Assembly (NCBI GenBank): GCA_947378615.1
Contig: CANCKV010000155.1
Span: 1 to 7,183 of the forward strand
DNA: 7,183 nt
DNA from: Chitinophagaceae bacterium
Lineage (GTDB): Bacteria > Bacteroidota > Bacteroidia > Chitinophagales > Chitinophagaceae
Direction: 5' to 3'
Shown piece by piece: positions 1 through 6,070 of this stretch. The position numbers and the translations under genes were made by a program. Positions within the stretch are counted from its first letter, which is position 1. Each line of letters begins with the position of its first letter. The notes beneath the pieces were generated by a model. That model saw only the letters and a program-made list of their open reading frames with translations. It had not been told where the DNA came from and did no database searches.

Positions 1-67
1 CGTTATAAGTTCTACGTTATAAGTGCTACGTTATAAGTATTACGTAAAACCTAGAACTTATAACGTA
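1..67. repeat. 14-base tandem repeats closed by an inverted copy
   Basis: Three head-to-tail 14-base units (1-14, 15-28, 29-42) share the core CGTTATAAGT and differ only in the next few bases. After a 9-base spacer, 52-65 is the exact reverse complement of unit 1, so the RNA or single strand could fold with any of the three units as the left arm. It lies directly upstream of the iron-sulfur protein gene. No T-tract follows, so a normal intrinsic terminator is not supported. The array may begin before base 1. Confidence 0.85.
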
Positions 68-98
68 TTACTTTTTCTAACCACTAATAATTAATACA

Positions 99-1028
99 AT
101 GAACACAAAAGATAATTCTAGAAGAGAGTTTATAACGGCGGGTGTTTTGGCTGGTCTTGCGTTAGCAGGATGTTCAACCAAGAAAAGCCCCTTCGATCCA
201 GAGTCAAGTGAAGGTATTAAGCCATCTGGAGAAATGGTAAAATTATTGTCTGTGGACGGAGAAGTGATAGAAGTCGATAAAGCCTTCTTGAAACCCGTTC
301 CAGAATTGCCTGCCGTATCAAATGATATTGCAAGAAAAGGGATTGCAGGTAAGAAATTTGTGATGGTCATAGACCTTTCCCGTTGCAAAAGTTTGAAGAA
401 ATGTCAGGCCGCCTGCAATCACATGCACCATATTCATCCCGGTCAGAATTGGATTAAGGTTTATCCCATGCAGGATAGCGAACGTACAGCACCTTATTGG
501 GAACCTACCACCTGTATGCACTGCGATGAACCTCCTTGTGTAAAGGTTTGTCCCGTTGATGCGACTTTTAAAAGACAAGATGGCATAGTGTTAATTGATA
601 GTGACCGTTGTATTGGTTGTCGCTTTTGTATGGCTGCTTGTCCATATTCAGCACGGGTTTTCAATTGGGAAGATCCAGGCGTGCCGGAAGAGGTGGCTAG
701 TAAACCCTATTCTTGCGAAAGCAGTGTTCCTCAAAAGAAGGGTACCGTTGGTAAATGCGATTTCTGTCCCGATATGGTTCGTCAGGGTCAACTTCCTCAT
801 TGTGTGTCCGCATGTCCGAATGGTGTTTTTGCCTTTGGTGATATATACGAAGATACCGTAACTAATGGTGCTGAGACATTCCGATTTAGTGATTTAATAA
901 AAGATAAGGCAGGATACAGATTAATGGAAGACTTAGGAACAAAGCCTAGTGTTTATTATCTGCCACCTGTAAATAGAAACTTCCCTTTTGAAAATAACGA
1001 AACTAAAGAAGAAGGTAAAAAAAGTTAA
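99..1028 (+). CDS. Tat-exported lipoprotein-type 4Fe-4S dicluster protein (electron-transfer subunit, DmsB/HybA/DsrO superfamily)
   Basis: This 309-residue protein should carry electrons between a membrane quinone module and a partner on the outer face of the cytoplasmic membrane. The N-terminus has a twin-arginine signal (SRREFI, Arg8-Arg9), a hydrophobic stretch and a lipobox LAGC ending at Cys25, so it is probably Tat-exported and lipid-anchored. Four cysteine motifs follow: C96/C102/C106; C139/C142/C147/C151; C171/C174/C177/C181; and C220/C223/C235/C239. That is the usual four-cluster ferredoxin fold. In the first motif the expected second cysteine is Leu99, which may leave one [3Fe-4S] cluster. 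The start is chosen because it places the RR pair at the extreme N-terminus. It is 9 bases upstream of the NrfD-type gene and almost certainly co-transcribed with it. The superfamily assignment is secure; the specific complex is not identifiable because the catalytic partner is not in view. Confidence 0.9.
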   Translation: MNTKDNSRREFITAGVLAGLALAGCSTKKSPFDPESSEGIKPSGEMVKLLSVDGEVIEVDKAFLKPVPELPAVSNDIARKGIAGKKFVMVIDLSRCKSLKKCQAACNHMHHIHPGQNWIKVYPMQDSERTAPYWEPTTCMHCDEPPCVKVCPVDATFKRQDGIVLIDSDRCIGCRFCMAACPYSARVFNWEDPGVPEEVASKPYSCESSVPQKKGTVGKCDFCPDMVRQGQLPHCVSACPNGVFAFGDIYEDTVTNGAETFRFSDLIKDKAGYRLMEDLGTKPSVYYLPPVNRNFPFENNETKEEGKKS

Positions 1029-1037
1029 TTGTAAATC

Positions 1038-2345
1038 ATGGAAAATAGCGCAATACAAAAAATAACCGAGGACTTGTTACCACAAAAGTTTGGTAAGCGT
1101 GGTCAAATTTGGGTAGCATTTCTTTCGATACTCTGTATAATAGGTTTCATTGCCTATTGTTTGCAAGTATCAAAAGGATTGGTAGTTACGTCAATGAGAG
1201 ATTATGTTTCTTGGGGTATCTACATTTCTAATTTCGTATTCTTTGTGGCAATAAGCCTTGTAGGGTCGTTGATAACGGCTGTATTAAGGTTATCAAATGC
1301 CGAATGGAGTACACCTCTTACAAGGATAGCAGAAATTATTGCTGTTTCTGCCATCACATTCGCCTCCCTAATTATAATTGTTGACATGGGACGTCCTGAC
1401 AGGTTTTATAACCTATTCATTCATGGACGTTTGCAATCACCTATTATTTGGGATGTAATTGTCATCACCACTTATTTCTTTATCAGTTTACTATTACTTT
1501 ATTTCCCATTGCTTCCCGACTTACAAATCATGTTGAAATTTAAGGACAAGACGAGCAAGGGACTATATAAGATGTACTCTTTTCTAGGTTCATTTTGGAA
1601 AAATACACCTGAACAGGTTAGTATTAATAATCGTGCGGTCAATATTCTTTCTATCACCATTATTCCTGTAGCATTTTCCATTCACACGGTTACCTCATGG
1701 TTATTCGCCACTACTTATCGTCCCGGTTGGGATAGTACAAACTTTGGTGCCTATTTCATTTCGGGTGCTTTTTTAGTGGGGGCAGGAGCTGTTTTGGTGG
1801 CTATGTATGTTTTTAGGAGTGAGTATAAATTAGAAAAATACATTACGGATGACCATTTTGATAGAATGGGAAAGGTGGTGGTTCTATTAGCTTTACTATA
1901 CCTCTATTTTAATGTAAACGAATTTTTGGTACCCGCCTTTAAGATGAAGAAATCAGAAGAAGATCATTTAATGGGCTTATTCACGGGTGAGTTTGCTCCT
2001 GTATTCTGGTTCGCAATATCTACGGCTATGTTAATTCCGATTTTGATATTGATTTTTAAGAATGGAAGAAAACCATTGCCTGCTTTTATTGCTGGTTTAT
2101 TAGTAGTAATCGGATCGTGGTTTAAGCGTTATCTAATTGTGACACCCACATTATTGCATCCATTTTTACCGATGCATGATGTGCCTGAGAATTACAAACA
2201 TTATTTCCCTAGTTGGCAAGAATGGGCAATTGCTATTGGTTCATTGGCAGGCGCTCTTTTGATTGTAACAATTTTTGCTAGGATATTTCCTATCATCCCT
2301 ATTCACGAAACAATTATTGAAACTGAACAACATGAAAAAGCATAG
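1038..2345 (+). CDS. NrfD/PsrC-family polytopic membrane protein (quinol-interacting subunit)
   Basis: The 435-residue protein has about ten hydrophobic helices, roughly at 24-43, 58-82, 98-116, 136-157, 200-223, 236-258, 277-299, 319-340, 348-366 and 396-420. Family-like signatures are the MGRPDRFYNL segment after helix 3 (residues 117-126), the RLQSPIIWDV loop (131-140) leading into helix 4, and the KRYLIVTPTLLHP segment (363-375) near the C-terminus. Such proteins (NrfD, PsrC, QrcD, ActC, DsrP) sit in the cytoplasmic membrane, bind menaquinone and pass electrons to or from an adjacent iron-sulfur subunit, here the product of the preceding gene. The gene begins 9 bases after that gene stops, and its last 14 bases overlap the next gene. 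The direction of electron flow and the final substrate cannot be read from the sequence. Confidence 0.9.
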   Translation: MENSAIQKITEDLLPQKFGKRGQIWVAFLSILCIIGFIAYCLQVSKGLVVTSMRDYVSWGIYISNFVFFVAISLVGSLITAVLRLSNAEWSTPLTRIAEIIAVSAITFASLIIIVDMGRPDRFYNLFIHGRLQSPIIWDVIVITTYFFISLLLLYFPLLPDLQIMLKFKDKTSKGLYKMYSFLGSFWKNTPEQVSINNRAVNILSITIIPVAFSIHTVTSWLFATTYRPGWDSTNFGAYFISGAFLVGAGAVLVAMYVFRSEYKLEKYITDDHFDRMGKVVVLLALLYLYFNVNEFLVPAFKMKKSEEDHLMGLFTGEFAPVFWFAISTAMLIPILILIFKNGRKPLPAFIAGLLVVIGSWFKRYLIVTPTLLHPFLPMHDVPENYKHYFPSWQEWAIAIGSLAGALLIVTIFARIFPIIPIHETIIETEQHEKA

Positions 2346-3225
2346 TTATCTATCAATAGTCGTTGTACTATTAAGTTTTATTGGTTTATCAGTATTGGCA
2401 CAGGCAACTGCAAAGAATGATTTGCAATTGAGTGTAAGTTATTTTAACAGCAACAACAAAATTCAATATTTGGTTGCCCATACTAAGTGTAAAATAGATG
2501 GCAAATTTCAGTTAGTATCAAATGTAGAAGTTAGCTTTTATATTAGTAACGACTCTTCTGCCGCTAATTTGTTGGGCAAATCAACTACGAATGAAAAGGG
2601 CGAAGCTGTATTAATGATTCCTCCTACAGCAAAGAATGAGTGGGTGAAATCATCAAAACAAAACTTCGAAGTAGTATCAAAGGCATCTGTCTTGTATGAT
2701 GAAACAAAGGCAAATACGCCTGTTTCTAAAGCAAAGTTAAAAATTGAAACTTCTGACGATAAGAAAATTACAGTTACCGTTCTTGAACAAAAAGATACGA
2801 CTTGGTCTATTGTAAAAGGTGTGGAATTGAAAGTGGCTATCAAACGTTTGGATGGCGATTTGAATGTCAATGAAACACAAACTTTTACTACAGACTCTAC
2901 AGGAACGATTTCTGCCGACTTTAAAAGAGATAGTTTGCCGGGAGATTTGAATGGTAATTTGACTTTAATTGCTAAGGTAGAGGACAATGATACCTACGGA
3001 AATCTAACAGTAGAAAAAGTAGTTCCTTGGGGAAGTAAGTTTGAATATTCATCAAGATTCGATAGGAGAACCTTGTTTGCAAGAAGAGGACATTCACCAA
3101 TTTGGCTTGAGTTGTTGGCTTATTCCATCATCTTGGCAGTTTGGATTATATTAATTCATCTGATTGGACAGATAAGAAAGATTAAAAAATTGGGAGAAGG
3201 GGTATTAGTCGAGATGAAGCATTAA
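2332..3225 (+). CDS. Exported protein of unknown function with probable Ig-like domains and a C-terminal membrane anchor
   Basis: I do not recognise a named family. Starting at the ATG at 2332 gives 297 residues with a clear signal peptide (MKKHSYLSIVVVLL, hydrophobic to about residue 22, likely cleavage after AQA near 25). An upstream in-frame start at 2275 would bury that signal behind residues encoded inside nrfD, so 2332 is preferred. Residues about 31-115 and 135-222 are beta-rich, with alternating hydrophobic residues and DSTG/NEKG-type turns, resembling two Ig-like or carboxypeptidase-regulatory-like sandwiches. Residues about 258-280 form one membrane helix, followed by a basic tail (RKIKK). 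The predicted topology is a large periplasmic domain held in the cytoplasmic membrane. The 14-base overlap with the NrfD-type gene suggests translational coupling and a role in the same complex, perhaps docking or assembly; that role is inference only. Confidence 0.8.
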   Translation: MKKHSYLSIVVVLLSFIGLSVLAQATAKNDLQLSVSYFNSNNKIQYLVAHTKCKIDGKFQLVSNVEVSFYISNDSSAANLLGKSTTNEKGEAVLMIPPTAKNEWVKSSKQNFEVVSKASVLYDETKANTPVSKAKLKIETSDDKKITVTVLEQKDTTWSIVKGVELKVAIKRLDGDLNVNETQTFTTDSTGTISADFKRDSLPGDLNGNLTLIAKVEDNDTYGNLTVEKVVPWGSKFEYSSRFDRRTLFARRGHSPIWLELLAYSIILAVWIILIHLIGQIRKIKKLGEGVLVEMKH

Positions 3226-3270
3226 GGTTCGTTTTTTAGAGAAGGATTTTGGATGATTGATTAAAGGAAG

Positions 3271-3295
3271 GCACTGAGAAATCAGTGCTTTTTTT
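3271..3295 (+). terminator. Intrinsic terminator of the redox operon
   Basis: A perfect 7-bp stem (GCACTGA/TCAGTGC) with a GAAA tetraloop is followed directly by seven T residues. It lies 45 bases after the stop codon of the anchor-protein gene and closes the three-gene transcript. Confidence 0.93.
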
Positions 3296-3577
3296 ATGTA
3301 TTCAATTCACTCCGTATCGTACACAATCACCTTTCCTAAAGTTGTGTTTATAGGTTCAAACTTCAATTCAATAGAGTCGTTTCTATTGAATGAACAACAA
3401 TATGAGCTTAAAAGATTTTGTTTGACAAATTTTTCAGAAATGGTGGCAGAAAAAAACGTGGCAAAAGGCAAAAACTGGAAGGAAATTGCAACGATAAATA
3501 ACCCTAATGCCACTTGCCATTATAGTAAACCTACAGATTGGTTAACATTCAGATGTGTATGTGAAGTAGAAGATTAA
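3296..3577 (+). pseudogene. Remnant of an FGE-sulfatase (formylglycine-generating enzyme-like) C-terminal domain
   Basis: The open frame gives 93 residues. Residues about 43-91 read like the last part of the FGE-sulfatase fold as found in Bacteroidetes: NFSEMVAEK resembles GN-x-SEM-x-AEK, VAKGKNW resembles the AKGGSW turn, and KPTDWLTFRCVCEV resembles the closing GFRCV strand. The glycines usually present in these motifs are changed (GN to TN, GGSW to GKNW), and about 200 N-terminal residues expected for the domain are absent. The only ATG lies immediately after the terminator T-tract and lacks a recognisable ribosome site. The first 40 residues match nothing I know. I read it as a decayed 3' fragment; a short functional protein remains possible. 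The family assignment is from motif memory. Confidence 0.45.
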
Positions 3578-3635
3578 GCGAACTTTTAATAGGGATAAAA
3601 ATAAATGAATTTTAAAACACCACTATTCCGGCAAC

Positions 3636-3769
3636 CGCAAATGTGTCACTTGCGGCTTCGCTATAATAAATAATAATAAAAGCAATCCAGAAAATCAATT
3701 TACTTTATCGACACAATCCTATTTTATGTATTGAATAAAAAGAACTGAATCACAAGTGACATATTTGCG
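3636..3769. repeat. 17-base inverted repeat pair bracketing the decayed VapC start
   Basis: The left arm (3636-3652, CGCAAATGTGTCACTTG) and right arm (3753-3769, CAAGTGACATATTTGCG) are reverse complements at 16 of 17 positions, the exception being at 3762. The left arm lies inside a smaller hairpin of its own (CCGCAA at 3635-3640 with TTGCGG at 3650-3655). The arms are 100 bases apart. I see no obvious target-site duplication outside them and no transposase. It could be a small non-autonomous element (MITE-like), two copies of an intergenic repeat, or chance. Confidence 0.6.
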
Positions 3770-4129
3770 CTAACAGGGAAGACTTAAGTGAGTTATAATA
3801 TAGAGAAACAAAATTGTTTTATTTCTGAAGTTACAGTTGCAGAACTTAAATATGGTATTGAGAATAGCAAAACGATAGAGCCTATGCGTTTGATTGTAGA
3901 AGCCTTTATTCTACAATTTTCAGTCATTCCTATTTTTAATGCGTTAGATATTTATGCAAGAGAGAAAGCAAAACTTAGAAAAAAAGGGTTGATGATTGAT
4001 GATTTCGATATTTTGATTGGCTCAACTGCAATTGCACATGATATGATTATGACAACTAACAATGTAGCGCATTTCAAAAGACTTGATAATATTATTATTG
4101 AAGATTGGACAAGCCTGGCGTTAAAATAA
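3692..4129 (+). pseudogene. Broken VapC-type PIN-domain toxin
   Basis: The readable part from 3788 (a GTG codon just after a TAA) has strong PIN hallmarks: ISEVTVAELKYG with the conserved acidic Glu (4th-helix motif), then DDFDILIGSTAIAHD with its acidic Asp, then TTNNVAHFKRL and the closing IIIEDW. The intact family would start about 30-40 residues earlier with a Y-[LF]-[LI]-D-T-N motif. In the same frame, 3701-3745 reads YFIDTILFYVLNKKN, which looks like that N-terminus with the Asn codon lost. It is cut off by TGA (3746) and TAA (3785), and no ATG precedes it. The interval between the two blocks is about nine codons longer than I expect and contains the right arm of the inverted repeat. 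No antitoxin gene is adjacent. In the family VapC is a tRNA- or RNA-cleaving endonuclease; this copy is probably inactive. Translation from the GTG would lack the first catalytic Asp. Confidence 0.75.
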
Positions 4130-4146
4130 AGCCTCCACAATATTAG

Positions 4147-4293
4147 TGCAAGAGTCCCTTTTTGACAGGGCAAATTGATGATACAATTGTTACAGACAAT
4201 GGAGATAATGAAAAAGTTACTGACGTATTAGTTTGTGCTACAGACATCACATCGGCAAGCACACGACATTACAGAAAGGAAATGAACAAATTC
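4147..4293 (+). pseudogene. Fragment of a DUF6934-like protein
   Basis: The frame after the in-frame stop at 4144 reads TGQIDDTIVTDNGDNEKV, then ITSASTRHYRKEMNKF. This recalls the Bacteroidetes domain of unknown function DUF6934, whose members have an 'IDD-x-x-x-x-NNGD-x-x-KV' stretch and, some 25 residues later, a 'G-S-T-x-A-R-T-R-x-Y' motif. Here the spacing between the two is shortened and the frame lacks the N-terminal half, a plausible start codon and the C-terminal end, so it appears to be an internally deleted remnant. The frame then runs meaninglessly into the antisense of hemH. The family name is from memory and needs a profile search. Confidence 0.4.
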
Positions 4294-4345
4294 ACCTTTG
4301 ATTCGAATAAATACATACCTATCAACTACAACAAATACTTACAAC

Positions 4346-5377
4346 CTATACCTCGCTCGTTACCCATTTACTCACAGCGGCCACCCAAAGTGGATCTGTA
4401 TTAAGGCAAGGTATCATCTCGTAGGATTCTCCTCCTGCATGAATAAAGTCTTCTTTCCCTCGAATCGCAATCTCTTCTAACGTTTCTAGGCAATCGCTCA
4501 CAAAGGCAGGACAGATAACTAACAACTTTTTGATTCCCTCGTTAGGCATGTCTTTCAATCGGAAGTCTGTATAGGGCTTTAACCACGGGTCACGACCTAA
4601 TCTACTTTGAAACGAATAACTGTATTTATTAGCCGGCAATTGTAAGGCCTCTGCTGTCAATTTTGTGGTCATTAAACATTGATGCCGGTAGCAAGTTTCG
4701 TGTGCAGAAGAATCTACTGAACAGCAATCTTGCATTTGCAAGCAATGTTGCTTTGTAGGGTCAGATTTCTTTAAATGTCTTTCAGGAATACCATGATAAC
4801 TAAATAAAATATGGTCGTAATCCTGTTGTAGATAAGGGCGAATATGTTCGGCAAAAGCATGTATATAATCAGGATTGTTATAGTAAGGCTTGATTGTTTT
4901 CAAAGTAAACGGATACCCATTTTTTTTGTGTACTTCCTTCATATAGTCCACAGCAGTTTCGTAACTACTCATGGCAAAATGTGGATATAATGGCATCAGG
5001 ATAACTTCTTCAATCGATGGATTTTCCTTAATTAATTTTTCATATGCATACTTAGGTGTAGGATTACCATAGCGCATCGCAATCTCTACAGGTTCTTCCA
5101 TTTTAGCCTGAACAGCAACCTGTAATTGTTTAGTTAACTGAATGAGAGGAGACCCTTCTTTCCACCATATAGTTCGATAAGCCTCTGCACTTTTAGGTGC
5201 CCTGAAAGGAACAATAATTCCACGTACCAATAATAACCTCACTAAATAAGGAATGTCAATTACTTTTTCGTCCATGAGAAACTCTGCCAAATACTTTCTT
5301 ACATCCTTTGTAGCAGTAGAATCAGGCGAACCAAGATTCATTAATATTATCCCGCGTTTTGCTTTTGTTGTTGCCAT
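4346..5377 (-). CDS. hemH: Ferrochelatase, complete
   Basis: The 343-residue protein inserts ferrous iron into a porphyrin at the end of haem synthesis (protoporphyrin IX in the classical route). The start GIILMNLGSPDS is the classic ferrochelatase N-terminus. The metal-binding histidine is in SYHGIPERH (His195) and the paired glutamate is in CLETLEE (Glu298). FQSRLGRDPWLKPYTD (257-272) and PALYPHF-like segments also match the family. Residues 212-234 form a cysteine-rich insertion (C212, C218, C219, C229, C234) between the active-site loop and the YRHQC helix. This insertion occurs in many Gram-negative homologues and might hold a metal or [2Fe-2S] cluster, which is unproven here. Length is normal. 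The gene is a single unit convergent with the decayed + strand genes. Haem supply fits a cell using cytochromes with the quinone-redox module, but no direct link is visible. Confidence 0.96.
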   Translation of the reverse strand: MATTKAKRGIILMNLGSPDSTATKDVRKYLAEFLMDEKVIDIPYLVRLLLVRGIIVPFRAPKSAEAYRTIWWKEGSPLIQLTKQLQVAVQAKMEEPVEIAMRYGNPTPKYAYEKLIKENPSIEEVILMPLYPHFAMSSYETAVDYMKEVHKKNGYPFTLKTIKPYYNNPDYIHAFAEHIRPYLQQDYDHILFSYHGIPERHLKKSDPTKQHCLQMQDCCSVDSSAHETCYRHQCLMTTKLTAEALQLPANKYSYSFQSRLGRDPWLKPYTDFRLKDMPNEGIKKLLVICPAFVSDCLETLEEIAIRGKEDFIHAGGESYEMIPCLNTDPLWVAAVSKWVTSEV

Positions 5378-5395
5378 TTTATTATTTAAGAATCA

Positions 5396-5403
5396 CAAAT
5401 GTA
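5396..5403 (-). promoter_or_regulatory. Candidate Bacteroidetes-type -7 promoter element for hemH
   Basis: On the minus strand the bases read TACATTTG, a full match to the Bacteroidetes -7 consensus TAnnTTTG, and lie 19 bases upstream of the hemH ATG. This would give a very short leader of roughly a dozen bases. A convincing -33 TTTG at the usual distance is not seen, so the assignment is tentative. Confidence 0.5.
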
Positions 5404-5480
5404 TAGGTATGAATTTTCTTAGCATGATAAAAACAAAAAAATTAAATTTTCAGACAAAATATTCTTGGAGGATTTACTAA

Positions 5481-5643
5481 AAGGGATACGAAGTTTTTCA
5501 GAAAGTGCGAAATGAAAGGGTGCATGTTTTTTATTTAAATAACTTATAGTGTAAAGAAAAAAGCTAAACACATAGGAACATAGACACAGAGAAAGGAAAT
5601 AGGATTTTTATATTTTTTATTAAAAAGAAGGTCACAGAGGAAT
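5481..5643. repeat. Intergenic direct repeat, copy A (163 bases)
   Basis: This segment aligns without gaps to 5708-5870 at a fixed offset of 227 bases. I count nine substitutions over 163 positions, about 94% identity. It contains a perfect 12-base palindrome TTATTTAAATAA (5531-5542), runs of ACATAG/ACAGAG-like words, and ends in GGTCACAGAGGAAT. It has no coding frame worth naming and no terminal inverted repeats that would make it a classic insertion element. Confidence 0.92.
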
Positions 5644-5707
5644 ACTACTTCGTCGCATTAGGGAAGACTTTTTGAAAAGAAGTTATAAAGTAGTGAGATA
5701 GCCATAG

Positions 5708-5870
5708 AAGGGACACGAAGTTTTTCAGAAAGGGTGAAATGAAAGGGTGCATGTTTTTTATTTAAATAACGTACAGTGTAAAGAAAAAAGCTAAACACAT
5801 AGGAACATAGACACATAGAAAGGACATAGGATTTTTATATGTTTTATTGAAAAGAAGGTCACAGAGGAAT
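5708..5870. repeat. Intergenic direct repeat, copy B (163 bases)
   Basis: This is the second copy of the 5481-5643 element. The same palindrome is at 5758-5769. The bases between the copies (5644-5707) are unrelated to what follows copy B, so similarity starts and stops sharply at both ends, as expected for a discrete dispersed element rather than a simple tandem duplication. Confidence 0.92.
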
Positions 5871-5886
5871 CCTTCTGCGAAGGATT
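5868..5886. repeat. 8-bp hairpin at the end of repeat copy B
   Basis: AATCCTTC (5868-5875) pairs perfectly with GAAGGATT (5879-5886) around a TGC loop. It begins on the last three bases of copy B. It has no T-tract on either side, so it is not a standard terminator. Copy A lacks it. Confidence 0.6.
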
Positions 5887-6070
5887 GGGAGCGCCTTGAT
5901 TTAAAAAAGTTATACAGCAGAAACACAAGGATTTACAGTTAATAATAGTTTAGACCATTTATTTTATTAAAAAAACGGCGTGTTGCATTTTTTCCCTTTT
6001 TGCTTTGGGTTATAAGCTCTTAGTAGTATCTATTATTATCTGTTCTTTCATTTTTTACACACCAAAAAAG
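5887..6070. other. Non-coding AT-rich stretch after the GH43 gene
   Basis: I find no plausible gene here. It is the 3' flank of the minus-strand glycoside hydrolase gene. Poly-A and poly-T runs occur at 5971-5977 and 5989-5994, but I could not draw a stable stem followed by a T-tract on the minus strand, so no terminator is called. Confidence 0.5.

Noticed and set aside
2275..2331. Upstream in-frame start for the third operon gene
   Set aside because: It would add 19 residues encoded inside the NrfD-type gene and bury an otherwise clear signal peptide; the ATG at 2332 fits better.
2538..2987. 149-codon open frame on the minus strand
   Set aside because: It lies wholly antisense to the signal-peptide/anchor protein gene, has no recognisable motifs and is a shadow of biased codon use.
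3307..3513. 68-codon minus-strand open frame opposite the FGE fragment
   Set aside because: The + strand frame carries recognisable family motifs, the minus one does not.
5253..5480. 75-codon + strand open frame over the hemH 5' end
   Set aside because: It is antisense to hemH and its promoter region and shows no protein-like features.
5481..5870. CRISPR array from the repeated intergenic segments
   Set aside because: There are only two long units of 163 bases with a single 64-base spacer, unlike the short repeats of CRISPR.
5971..5994. Terminator for the GH43 gene
   Set aside because: A- and T-runs are present, but the bases between them do not form a stable GC stem in the right orientation.
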